DNA from: Psoroptes ovis
Taxonomy: Eukaryota > Arthropoda > Arachnida > Sarcoptiformes > Psoroptidae
DNA: 64,000 bases
Direction of reading: 5' to 3'
Assembly (NCBI GenBank): GCA_002943765.1
Contig: PQWQ01000003.1
Location: 4,401,501 to 4,465,500 of the forward strand
A model generated the notes under the pieces. The model saw only the letters and a list, made by a program, of their open reading frames with translations. It was not told the origin of the DNA and did no database searches. The translations under genes were made by a program, and so were the position numbers. How positions within the stretch are numbered: position 1 is the stretch's first letter; every line of letters begins with the position of its first letter. Shown here one piece after another: positions 35,025 to 47,178 of this stretch.

Positions 35025-35084
35025 GACGTACTACTACGTCAGTAATGACAAATTTTTCAAATTAAAAAGACGTAGTTTTACGTC
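35025..35084. repeat. Two GACGTA-N4-TACGTC inverted pairs
   Basis: GACGTA-CTAC-TACGTC at 35025-35040 and GACGTA-GTTT-TACGTC at 35069-35084, each followed by A, giving ACGTCA half-sites. They are flanked by ATGCCG (34991) and CGGCAT (35086), so they may be part of a small inverted-repeat unit. Confidence 0.55.
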
Positions 35085-37186
35085 AGCGGCATTCAAAAAC
35101 AAAATTTCTCTCAACATTGTGGTGAAATTTAATTTAAAAATTTAAAATTTTCTGATTTCCAATTTGATTATCAATACAAATCAATAACAAATAATAAAAT
35201 TCAAAAAAATCAAATCAAAATAAAATAATTTTCTTTGAGATAACCTGCTGTGATGTGATTGTTATATAATAATAACAATAATAATAAATACCATTGAAAA
35301 TACAAATGAAATCATCATTAAATAATTGAATTTAAATTGATTTTATTCGATCAAAGAAAATTTTGAAAATTTCAAAATTTTCAAAATTCAATTGAATTGA
35401 ATTTTGGCTTTGGTTTCTCAGATCAAATCAAATCAAATCAAAAATTGAATCATTTTTCCACCAATCTTTGAAATGAAAATATTTCCAAGTTCATCTGTGT
35501 GATATCATGCTGTGTATACCTTTGAAAATCTTTGAATATTTTCAAAATTGAAAATGTATTCAAAAGATGTGACAAAATATCCTTTAAAAATTATTGTTTC
35601 AATGATGATAATGGTCAATCATCATCCAATTGATTAATAACGACCAGAGACCTCATAAACATATGGCCCTTGATGGTTTCTCTGGGCTACTAATTTTCAC
35701 ATGTTTTCGATGATGACATGTGAAACAGAATAATCAAATGCTGGTCAAATTTGCTGCAAACACAGTGGTCAGTTTGCACAGTAGAATGGGTCAGAATTTT
35801 CTATGGGTGTTTGTTTATTTGATAGATTTTTATCTATTTGCTTATCTTATCTTGTTCAATAATCTTTGATCGATAAGAGAATTGGGTAAAACATTTGAAA
35901 ATGTTTTCTTGAAAATGATTACTTGAAAACTACTTTCAAAGAAACATTTTCATCTTAAAGATTTGTTGTTTCTGGTTTGGTTTTTCGGGACAAATATTTA
36001 TATTCATTATTTACTGATCGGATTATTGTATGAAGACCCTGTGAAAGGCTTGTGAAAGGCTTAAGCCTTAAATCAATTGTTTGTGCCTCTCTGAGTGTGT
36101 GGTTTTAAGCCTTTGGTTTCCATTTAATAATGCGTTGTGTGTGTGTCGCCACCAACAACACACAAACAAATATTTACATATTGGCCATATGATGAATATT
36201 GGTCATTTATTTCGACAATTGAAAAGCAAGACAAATACCTTACGTAGACAGTCATTGAAAATTTCAATAAATGCATGTTAATTGATTTTTGTCTTCGTTT
36301 TCTCAGGGGCTTTGAATTGATCAATTGCCACTCAGACGTCCCAACTATCATCATGACCACAACCGGTGGTGGTCATTATGGTGGTGGCCATTTGAAACAA
36401 CGGCGACGACGACATTTGTCTTGTCATTCGTTAATATTAATTTCAACAAATGACACAGACCAATGATGAAATTTTCTGTTGAATTTTTACGAGTCCAAAA
36501 TCATCAGCTGGGTATATGTTTACAGCACATAGACACATGAATCTATAGTCTTGGATTTATGTTTTTTTCTTACGAAAATCATATGACCGAAATACAAATA
36601 ATTGAAAATTGCAAATTATTGCCTTGTATTCATTCATTTATATGTGTTTTTTCAAATGTCACAAATGATTTCTTTAAGAAAGATCAAAAATCAAGATAAG
36701 AAAAACAATAGACTCAGAATGTTCAGAGTCTTGAGTCTTGTTATTACATTGAATTTTCTGAAATATTCACCTGAATATTTTTTTAAGAAAAATAAATTTA
36801 CCTTTGAGCCTATGGGTATTGTATGAACAATCAAAATAAATGTAATTGAAAATCAATAAAATTTTGAAATTTCAAAGACAGACATTGGCGACATTTGAAT
36901 TTCAATGAAGAAATTTCAATTCATTCAGATTCAATTTGCTTATTGAATAAATAAGCAGAAATAATGCAATATGCTTCCAATTCATTCAAAATTCAAGGGT
37001 AAAAGGGTTTGAAATTTTGAGAAAAAATGTAATTTGATATTTTTCAGAAAATCAGAAAAATATTTTTTTTGAAAAATTTTCCAAAATAAACAAGGAAACC
37101 CGTTATATTTACTCAAATGAAACACTTGAAATTCTTTAAATAAATCTCATGTGTTGCAGCAGCAGCAAAAAAAAAATTAGCAAAAT

Positions 37187-37259
37187 TTTGGTCGGAAAGT
37201 TATCAATGGTTTTTTCATTGAAACTCCATAGAAAATCAACAATAACTTTCCGACCAAAA
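37187..37259. mobile_element. MITE, family 2, well preserved
   Basis: TTTTGGTCGGAAAGTTATCA on the left and ATAACTTTCCGACCAAAA on the right, with AATGGTTTT / GAAAATCAAC inside. Confidence 0.8.
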
Positions 37260-38977
37260 ATAAAAATATTTAAAAAATCATTAAATATCTAATTACATTC
37301 ATTTGTTTATTTGTTTATTTTATTTATTTATATCAATGATAAATAATATTCATATGATATATTATTCGAGAAAAATGCGAAAAATTGTATCACAAATGTG
37401 TACAATGTCACATGTGTGACACAGATGTTGAAACAACAAGCAATTTCTCTTCGAAATCTGTTGATTGATCAATTGATTAATATATCTGGCTGTTGGACCC
37501 AAAAAAAATATAAATAATTGTATCAGATTCCATTTCAGCAAAAACATTTTGATCTAATTTATCAAACATATGTGTGCATCAAACAAATCATTGAATGAAT
37601 GAATGAATAAATGATCAATTACCACAAATGATGGACATGTGTATAGATTTTTTCAAGATTTTTGAATTTTGAAAATTTATTTAAAAATTTCTGAAATTTC
37701 AAAATTGTAAAATGACCAATTGAATATCTGCCTTGGTCTCTAATAAGAACCATTCGTATTTATCTAAATGAAACATATTTAGATCAAAATTATCGATATC
37801 ACCACACAAGCAAACATAAATATTCATCTAACACACAAATGACACTAATTGATTGATCGATTTATTATTTTTGTGGAATTAGTTATGTTGTCTGTGGAAA
37901 CATATTGTTTCAATAATAATTCATAATGATAAGCGTTCAAAGACCTTACCCTTGGAAAGAATTGCAATGATTTCAAGCATTTCCCAAATGATTACAAGAT
38001 GTAATACTGCTGGTCGAAACTGATCTAATTCAGTGATAATTCGATGTATAAAACCAGTGAAAATTGACCACCACCATGTATAAAATTATCAATCATAATA
38101 ATCAATTCAAAAAGTTATTTCGAAAAATTTATTTATTCAATATCAATGGGTATTTATGGCATGGGTAATAATGCAAGGTTTTGAAATTTTATTTTCTTGG
38201 TCAAAAAATTCTAAAATCCATTAACTTTTTGATCTGATAAATCGATGAAAATCGATTCATGGTTTTTCAATGGTTTCGATGTATTTTTTTCTTGGTTAGT
38301 TCGGGCCATTTGACCATTTGATTTGATTTTGACCATTGAAATGACCTCGTAGAAATAAATGAAATCATTTCCAAATTCAAATTTGAAGACATATTTCGAT
38401 CCAAAAAAAAAAATATTTAATCCGTTTATTGTTCTGTTGATCGTCAGACTTTGTTATTATCAATTGTTACTGGTCCAAAAAAATTGGTCAAAATTGTTCC
38501 GAGATTGAATTGTTTATTGTATTTGATTGGTTGGTTGTTCTTTTCATAGAAAAATACCAGTCATTTTTTTACTTTTGGACATAAATCTTTAAATATTTTC
38601 CACCAATGAATTGAATTGAAAATATTTTCCATTCATCGAAGGATTAGTGTCAAACGATTTTGTGGCTGTGACCAGCGAGAAAATAACCAAAAAATGAACC
38701 CAAGAAAATGAACCATATGGCCCTGAAAATCTTCGGTCAGATTCATTTCCATACGAAATTTGACTGTCACAATACCAATACCAAATCATTTCCATATTGA
38801 TTTTGATGAGAAAAAATACAGCAAAATATTTGAATATATTCAAGTGTATTTGCCAGTTGATAGTCGATATTATCGTCGATTATTTCACCATTATGATTTT
38901 TCATTGACAAATCTATAAGGTGTGTATCTGTGTTTATTTGTGTATTTATGTTTGTGTGTGTGTGTTTGAACAGTGTA

Positions 38978-38998
38978 GATTACACACACACACACACC
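38978..38998. repeat. (AC)n microsatellite
   Basis: A short ACACAC run preceded about 40 bp earlier by a TGTG run. Confidence 0.85.
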
Positions 38999-39111
38999 GA
39001 GATAAGAGATTATCGTCATTTGATTCCGATATACTTGTTGGATTAGTATTAGTGTTATTATTATTCAAAGGTTATTGTTATTATTTCAAAGGTTATTGTC
39101 ATTATTGTAAT

Positions 39112-39700
39112 TCAATGATTGAACAGATTATATGTAAGTAATAGTGATTGAAAATAGAAAAATAAAAACTGTGGTAAAATAATAATAATAAGAGAATTAG
39201 TATTAGTATTATTATATAATCTGATAAATACAACACAGATAAAAAATACAAAGACCTATACCTTCATAAATGATAAAATATTTATATTATGTATACGACC
39301 AATTTGTATACCATATTGATTTTGGGTATGAATTTTTTCGTAATAAAGCCATGTATGTACGCGTAATGATAATGGTTTCAGTGGATAATGTATACGCCAA
39401 TATAATAGCCGTTTTGAACATTTATGTATTTTAATTATGTAAAATGAACATATTAAATGTATAATGAAAAATCCGATAAATTGTTGTGATAGGATACCGA
39501 TGGCAAAATATTTCCATATATTAAATTGATTATTAATTGATTTTGGATCATTCACAAGGTATAATGATACAGTTATTAATATGTTCATTGGGAAATTTCC
39601 AAATAAATACGCGGTGAATATATCGGATATATGTCGACATAAATGATTATATTCATCAAATGTTTTCGAATGAATCGTAAGAAAATATTTCATTACACGA
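39112..39700 (-). CDS. C-terminal two exons of a multi-pass membrane protein, possibly chemoreceptor-like
   Basis: The penultimate exon (39700-39262; acceptor TATAG, donor ATGAAG|GTATAG) is followed by a 93-bp phase-0 intron. The last exon (39168-39112; acceptor ACCACAG) adds 18 residues and a TGA. The first codon is split, so at least one 5' exon exists that I could not place. The protein has a conserved-looking polar helix (Lys-Thr-Phe-Asp-Glu-Tyr), two or three hydrophobic spans, then a basic segment with Tyr-Tyr-Glu-Lys-Ile-His-Thr and Tyr-Gly-Ile-x-Ile-Gly, and a terminal hydrophobic helix in the last exon. A short final exon coding the last helix is typical of insect and acarine gustatory-type receptors, but family membership is inference. 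It could also be a pseudogene remnant. Confidence 0.45.
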
Positions 39701-41115
39701 CTATAATGAGTGCAAGATTTATGTCGCTTTTTATCATCATTCGGTGAAATTCGAATATTTGTAATGAATCAGTGTTTGTCACATTCAATAGTCAAGGCTC
39801 GAATGAATCAATCCTATCATATATTTCGAAATGAAATTCAAATTCTAAAAATTAAATCAAATCACCAAGAAAAACAGTTCCTGAATTTCATCGATCCAAG
39901 ATCTTATGACATACGATTAAATTAATGTTCTTTTTTTTTTTGTTCTTGATTAATTGATTTAAAATTCAAACATTTTCAAATGACTAACCATTGAAATCTT
40001 TATGGAAAAGTATATGGCGTCAAATGGTGTTGTTGTTTTTGTGTTTTACTTTATCATAAAAACACTTAGTCATTTGACAAAAATCAATTTAATCGACTGA
40101 ATTATTCTCATAGACAAACACCATAAGTAAGATAGACAATAAAATAGTGATAATTGATTTCTGACAAATAGTACATTCATGGTAAAATAATTCATTAAGA
40201 AAAATTGAAATTTCTTTGATTTTCTTAAAAATGGTTTGTGCCCATGAATTCGAGATTTGAAATCACAACGATACAAGTAGTTAAGAATAAAAATGAAATT
40301 GTATGCCTTGCGACTAATTATAGCCCCAAAAAAATCCAAATAGTCTTTGAAATAAAACGCAATCAATCGCCAACAACCGATTCATGCCGTCATTGGCTTA
40401 CATATTTATACGATTTTCATTTGAAATCGGTGAATTTTTTCAATTTTAAAATAACAAATGGCTGGGAGATTTGATGAATCTTCAATTTTCAAAGTGAAAA
40501 ATCAATGAAAAATGAATGAAATTCAATGGAAACAAAAATGAGTAATTGTCTATTGTTTTAAATATGATTTGCTCATTCAATTTGATACAATTGATTCACC
40601 GGAATGAAATGAACAAATTTTTTTTTCTTCAAAAATTTGTGTGTGGGCATTTGGGACCACACCATCGCCTCAACCAGCCAAACCAATGAACAACCACCAT
40701 GATCATCATCATCATCATCATTCATCAAATATCTGATTACCTGCAGTGAAATCTTAGAAATTTTTTAAGAAAAAACTAAATACACATTTAATCGATTTGT
40801 AATTTGGTATTATTATTATTATGGAATATATTTTCTGAATATTTGCATAGATTTAGCTTTAGAAAATAATTTCAATTCAATTCAATTCAGTTCAAATTTG
40901 AATCAATTTCAAATTTTTTTCAAATTTTTAAATTGAAAAATAATTACATTTAAAGTGGCCATAATTTATTTTTGGTTCAATTCATTGTCTATGAGAAAAC
41001 ACCCAAAAAAATTTATTATTATTTATATTCAATTATCATATTGTAATGATAATAATGATGATGATGATGGCTACCATCATGATAATTGAATATTTTTTTT
41101 TTTTGGTGAAAATTT

Positions 41116-41199
41116 CAAGGTTGTCCGAAAAGTTCATTCGGCTTAATCTCGATAGAGTTGCCATATGAAAATCGGCCAAAACTTTTCGGACAATCTGAA
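41116..41199 (-). mobile_element. MITE, family 1A
   Basis: CAAGGTTGTCCGAAAAGTTC ... CCAAAACTTTTCGGACAATC. Confidence 0.85.
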
Positions 41200-43474
41200 A
41201 TTTTCAAAGATTTTAAAGATATTTTCACATAGAAAATATTGTAACAATAAAATCGATTCAATTCGTTTCAATTCAAAAAATTCAATCAATCAATCAATCA
41301 TTTCAATTTTCAAATGAATATTTAATGAGATAAGATCTGCAGAAAAACTGAGATATGTAAATGTAAATGGATATTTTCTTGGCCTCTTAAAACTTGGAAG
41401 AAATATACGAATTTCCATGAATTGAATTGAAAGAAATTGATTTTCAAATTGAAAAAAAACAATAAAAACGATCAATTTCTTAAAGATTTCTTAAAGATTT
41501 TTTAAAAGGTCAAAGATTTCGTATTTTTCTTAGATTTACACGTGTCCAATGTTTGTAATTGTTTTCGTTGTTCATTCGTACGTTTGCTTGCCTCGTATTT
41601 GATTATCGGATATCACGAATATTTTTTTTCAGGCACTGGCCTGTGAATAATTTAAGATCAAAATTTTAAATACGATTCAATGAATACAATTCAATGAATG
41701 GCTCATAGACCATTCAATTTTTTGATTTGTTTTATTGAATTGTTTTATCACGCGAAAAATAGATTTTTGGCCATTATTTTGTTTGTTTGTTTATCTAAGA
41801 TGTTTTTCTTAGATGATGAAATAAATGTTAATTTCTTAAAGACAAAATACTTATAATCTTCTTTGGGAAATTTCGTCAAGGAATTCACCTTCTGAGATTT
41901 GTTTCGTGACTTGGAAATTTTTGTGAAAATTTGAAAATCAATTCGAACCTTTTGATTTGAAAATTTGATTTTCTGGAATATTTTCCAAGGAATCAAATGT
42001 GGAATCTGTGGAATTCTTCGACAATTCTCCAATAAAATTGATTCGAATCCAAAAATGCCAAAAACAGTTGACAATTTCCATGGAATCATGGAGGAATTTC
42101 AATTTTTCATCGAAGAAAAATTGCTCAATTTACACCAAACTTGTCGAAAAAAAAATTGATATATCTATAGCCCTATGAATAAAACCTTATAAATTCAAGA
42201 AAATTGTCCGAAAATTATTTATATTTCTTCAGGTGTTTCATTATCATCATTATATTTCAATGATTTTATTTTGATTTCAGTCGAAAATTGCCCAAAGAAT
42301 TGAAATTGAAATTGATCAAATGTCTATTATTATTTTTCGAAAAAAAAGCCATTTAAAGGTCAAGATTTATTGTTGATGTATGTATGTCCAAAGCGAAAAC
42401 CAATGACCAGTGTTAAGAAGGCCCCTATGGGCCACATTATAAGGCTATTTTTTTTTTTTTAATTGGTGCCAATTATTTTTATTATTTTCAACTTTAAAAT
42501 TTCAGATTGATAATAATTTACTGTCATTTTAAATGATCATAATAATAATCAAAATGGCTAATTGGAACAATTTTCGGCCCAAAGAAAAAAAATTGAAATA
42601 AATTTTAGCACATAAACAAATCAACGATCAATGAATGGATGAATAATAGAAAATTCAAAATACCGGGTGCTGCAAAATACGTTCATTTTGCGAAATCATT
42701 GATTGGTCAAGAAAAAAATGACCAATTTTATTTTTGACCATTCGTTGTCCATTATTTTTAATGAGGAGCAATAAATCTTTGATGTCAAAGTAAATTGAAG
42801 AAATTTTGATGGATATAAATCAAAATATTTATGATATTTTTTTCAAAGCCAAAATGACTGAATCAATGTATTTTTTTTTTGAAAACTTGAAATACACGTG
42901 CAGACACATTAAACAACAATGAATGATTGTTGATGATTGAAAAATATCGAATACCGTATAATTTTGTGTAATAAAAATTATTTTTTCTTCAAAATAAATT
43001 GTCTCCAACAATTTACAAATCAGTGCTTAGAGCAAAGACTTAAATGTCTTTGGGTTTCAGCCAGAAAATAAAATAAATTGCAGCAATCAATCAACCAAAC
43101 AAATGACAAATATTATGACTTGAAAATAACATATTAAATCGAATAATGAGTGTACCTTGTACATTGACCAAGGTAATTTTTGATAATAATAATAATGATG
43201 TAAATTCATCAAGTCTGTTTGGCTGTAAATTGCTCACCAAAACAAAAAATATTAAGAAATTTTTTGGCCACTTTGATGTTATAACGACACCAAAGAAACA
43301 AAAGAATTTTTGCCCAAAAAAAATGCGATAACAATAAGAAGCACAAGCCCTTGAATTTTTTTAAATTTCTTCTAATAAATAAGATCTGATTACTTAAATA
43401 ATAATCAAATGCATCGACATTCTATTATCATTATCATCATCATCATTTGATGATAAATGAATAATGGTACACAT

Positions 43475-43494
43475 ACACACACACACACACACAA
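43475..43494. repeat. (CA)n microsatellite
   Basis: CACACA run within an ACACATACACAC context. Confidence 0.85.
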
Positions 43495-43531
43495 AATGAA
43501 TTGTTCAGACCCAAGGTTTATAAGTCTATTG

Positions 43532-43536
<5 letters not shown>

Positions 43537-43567
<31 letters not shown>
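43537..43567. repeat. Poly-T tract, 31 nt
   Basis: An uninterrupted T run, the longest homopolymer noticed in the window. Length may be affected by sequencing. Confidence 0.9.
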
Positions 43568-43568
<1 letters not shown>

Positions 43569-45887
43569 AGAAATTCAACTTAAGAAAAATCAAAGCCTTG
43601 CTTTGCTTTGTTGCTTTGCTTCATATTCAAAAATCTTAATTTTATTTAGTCTTAATAATAATAAGATTCATTCAAATTCAAATTATGCGTAGGCATTTCA
43701 AATCATTATTATTATTATTATTTATTATAACATTTACCTGTATTTTAGCTAATTACTTTTGACAAGAATAACATAATTTTTCTTAAGTCCTTAAGGTTAT
43801 ACCTTTGAAAAATTTATGCAACTTTTTTTCTGTTCATTTGTTGTTATCTCGTTTTAAATCGATTGATCTAAAGATGCTTCGCGAAATGAATGAATGATGG
43901 CAATTCAAGCCCATATGACTGAATTGTTTTTCGTTGGACAAGGAATTTCAATTGTTTTATGGGCGCTTTATGATTGATCAGATGAATGAATGAAGGAAAC
44001 AAAAAATTCAAATCAATTCAATATGCTACTTTACTTTGGACTATTGGGTCATTGCCTTTGAACAATCATTCAAAAGCATCTTCAATCTTTCAACCAAAGA
44101 ACAATGAAACCAAAAAATGAATGAAAAATGAATGAATGAATGGAATAATTGCATTGAATTAATAAGGGAAATTCTTGGTAAAATTTTAATTTTTCGAAAT
44201 TTTAATTTTTCAAAATTTCTAAGAAAATAATCAGAAGCTACGCTTTGAATCGTGTAAATGATGATGATAAACATATAGCCTTACAAATCACCTTATAATC
44301 ATCTTACAACAACATTAGACAATCACCAGCATCGTTGCTTGGGACACACCTGAAATTATTCAATTAGAAATTAATTCTGATCTATTTTCAAACCGATTTA
44401 CGATTTCCTGTGAATTTTCGGGTTTTTCGAAATAATCTTATGTAGATTTCTTCGAAGGAAATTTCTTCGAAGAAAATTTCCTTTCAAAGAATCATTTTCA
44501 TCGACCTCGATCGAAATTAATTCATTAATCTTAATCGTCCGAAAATGAAAATTGATAAATCGATCAATCGATTTCTCAAGAAGAATAATTGCCCAATACA
44601 TACACACACATACTAAGATAATGTTAAGATAATGATGATGATGACCATTCACAAACTACCTGTGTGTGTGTGTGTAAATGAAAAACAATAAAAATTAAGA
44701 AGAATTTCTTTAATTTTCTTCGATCAATTTTCAGACCACCATCGTCGATGAATTGTTTGGTTGTTTTTCGATGATTTTTTGAAAAATTCAAAAATTCAAT
44801 TGTACAAATATATACCTCATATAAAAAATAACATTATTACAACTGCTAGACACATCAACATAAACATCAAAAGATTTATTATTTCTTATTGCTTATTGTT
44901 TTCTTAAGAAAAAACAATCATCGATCATTGTAATTGATGTGAAAAAATTTAAATTTACATGATTTCTTATTGGTGTATTGTCGTACAGGTCTATGAGTCT
45001 ATGACCATCTTCATACCATACAGTCATTGAACAATGATTCATTGAACATTATCGTCACTGCTGCTGCTGCTGCCATTTATTTGAACAAAGGTCTAATACC
45101 TTATTGAACAAGGAATATTGTTTTTGTGAAGAAAAATTTTAAAAAAATCGTGAAACATTAATTGTTCAATGAATAGAATAGAATCAATGTGTGCATATAT
45201 TTACATTTGGCCATTAGATGTCTATGGCTATAGATACTACACGCGTTTTCTTAAGAAAATAATTTTTTGTTTTCTCCTCAAAAAACAAAAACAAAAAAAA
45301 AAAACAAAACGAAAATTGATTGGCTTGAAGAAAATGAAGAAATGAATTTCTTCAAAGGTCATTTGTGTGAAAGGTCCAACGAATATACGAGTATACGAAT
45401 ACATAAGACCATGGCCATCATTATTATCATTTCATAGTCTTTGAAAATATTTCTTTCTTTTTTCCAAAGTAAAAATGATTGACCATATGCCAGATGCCTT
45501 GGCCTTTTTTTTGAATTGTGGCCTTGTGTGTAGGTTTATGCATAGTTTCTATGTTGGTATACACACACGATTACAAGAGCCTTCTTCATTCCTTGTTCAA
45601 CAATGTGTGGTACGCGCGGTGGTCCACACACAGGTAAAGATGAAGTGAAAATCTGCTCTTCGGGTCTTCGTTGAACGTATAACTTGCGTAGAAATTTTTC
45701 GGAGAAAAGCGTGAGAATGGAATTTCTGTTATTTTTCTTTAAGAAAAAATTTGCGAATGATGTCCAGATGACTATTTTCGGAATGAATGGTCAATTTGAT
45801 TTGGTCAAAATTTAGAGGCTGAAAAAAACAAGGAGGGTAAAAAAATTTAAAAAATTTTTTTGGGGCTAAAAAGTTTGCGCTGTATGG

Positions 45888-45901
45888 CCGGTAGATGGCA
45901 G
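45888..45901 (+). promoter_or_regulatory. CTCF-like site upstream of the TLC-domain gene
   Basis: CCGGTAGATGGCAG differs at one position from CCASYAGRKGGCRS and lies about 250 bp before the ATG at 46150. Confidence 0.38.
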
Positions 45902-46149
45902 TGTTTTGGTGAAAATTTGAATTTTTTTTTCGATTTAAAATCAAACCAATAACCTCAGTAATCGACAATTAATTCATCTAAAAAGAGCAATCTATAGGCT
46001 TGAAACGTGCCCATGATGATTTGTTCGCAATTCGCTACGCTTCGGAATTTGCCAAAGCTTAAAGATTCGTGCATTCGACACTAAAATTTCGATTCGAAAA
46101 TGTCACAATTGATTTGTTCTTATTTTGCCAAATTGAAATCATTTGAAAA

Positions 46150-47178
46150 ATGTTCACAATTGAAAATGTATGGTATCATTGGAATCGATTTCGCTACGTT
46201 CATCGACTGCTGTTTATTGATTATCCGCATTATTTACGTACAGAAATTGATGGAACAATTAGTGATTTGCTACAGCAATGTCTGTGTAAATTATTCACTG
46301 ATAATCAAGATTTATTCATTCGATCACTGTTGATATTAATAATTACCTTAATAATCGTATCATCGTTGCGTACATTTTTAATTAAATCTATTGTTGATCA
46401 ATTTGAAACGATCGGTTTGATTCATCATGAAGATAATCGAAAATTTTATGAATGTTTCTGGTGTTTTCTATGTCATTCATTTACAATGATATTGACCACA
46501 AATGTTTTACATAATTTTGAAAATATTCAAATTCACCTCAATGATAATGGTCACAATGAACCTTTACCCTTTATTCATGGGGTAATATATGCATTCAAGA
46601 CTAGTTTTTATATTGATTCAATTTATGGGATATTCTTTGTTTACACCAGTGAAAAACTGTCAACAGTTAATACGCAAATATATTTGATTCACCACGTGAC
46701 AACAATCATATTACTGATATTATCATTCGTAACCAGGAACTATACGAATGCCGTACAAATTATTTATCTATTCAATCAAGATACATTGTTGATGCAATTT
46801 AGTAAATGTCTCATTCGATTACAGGCACCAATTATACAACGAAACAAATTTTTAATACGAAGATTATTGTTTTATGGATTTGCAGCCCTATGGTTCTACA
46901 ATCGTGTGTATAGATTTACATTAATCATCGTACCTGATATAGCCTTAATGGCAGCCAAAAATTTTACCCTTGATTGGAGTATTATCGGGTATTTATTACT
47001 GTTATTACTATGGACAATATTACTTGTCACTTTTGCTTGGACAATTTTAATCCTTAAAATTCTGATCAGTACCATGTTGAATCGTAAGGACATGTTCGAT
47101 TTGGATTCGCAAGATGTTGCATGCCAGCACCAGCCCGAACAACAACATCGACATAAATCAGGATTGAAAAATGAATAA
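46150..47178 (+). CDS. TLC-domain protein related to ceramide synthases, with degraded catalytic motif
   Basis: A single-exon frame of 342 residues starts at ATG 46150. An overlapping frame from 46100 is a shadow. About six to seven hydrophobic spans occur (near 56-75, 105-120, 152-166, 178-193, 240-262, 278-305). The block Lys-Phe-Tyr-Glu-Cys-Phe-Trp (98-104) matches the ceramide synthase Lys-Phe-x-Glu-Ser-x-Trp segment. His-His at 181-182 followed by Thr-Thr and Leu-Ser-Phe matches the Lag1 motif. The following His-Asp-x-x-Asp-x-x-Leu-Glu stretch is replaced by Phe-Asn-Gln-Asp-Thr-Leu-Leu-Met-Gln (208-216). Ceramide synthases acylate sphingoid bases in the ER; activity here is doubtful. No homeobox-like region is present. 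The stop codon TAA (47176-47178) overlaps an AATAAA. Confidence 0.75.
   Translation: MFTIENVWYHWNRFRYVHRLLFIDYPHYLRTEIDGTISDLLQQCLCKLFTDNQDLFIRSLLILIITLIIVSSLRTFLIKSIVDQFETIGLIHHEDNRKFYECFWCFLCHSFTMILTTNVLHNFENIQIHLNDNGHNEPLPFIHGVIYAFKTSFYIDSIYGIFFVYTSEKLSTVNTQIYLIHHVTTIILLILSFVTRNYTNAVQIIYLFNQDTLLMQFSKCLIRLQAPIIQRNKFLIRRLLFYGFAALWFYNRVYRFTLIIVPDIALMAAKNFTLDWSIIGYLLLLLLWTILLVTFAWTILILKILISTMLNRKDMFDLDSQDVACQHQPEQQHRHKSGLKNE

Larger units (their letters stand above)
28369..39111. other. Gene desert with MITEs
   Basis: No convincing exon in about 10.7 kb. It holds family 1 elements (29118, 30369, 31045, 31985), family 2 elements (29641, 37187), the GACGTA-N4-TACGTC pair at 35025-35084, a (AC)n run at 38978-38998, and ATCTATAGTCTT at 30865 and 36541. 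The frames at 29576-30004 and 32383-32718 were judged spurious. Confidence 0.5.
39701..46149. other. Mostly non-coding; possible upstream exon near 40.1-40.4 kb
   Basis: A hydrophobic minus-strand frame at 40070-40366 (two possible spans, Cys-rich) could be an earlier exon of the adjacent membrane protein gene, but no clean splice path was found. Otherwise it contains a family 1 element (41116), a (CA)n run (43475-43494), a T31 tract (43537-43567) and AGATGGCAGT at 45893. Confidence 0.4.

Noticed and set aside
41748..42089. 113-codon minus-strand frame
   Set aside because: Lys/Phe/Ile-rich, with a competing frame on the other strand; no family features.
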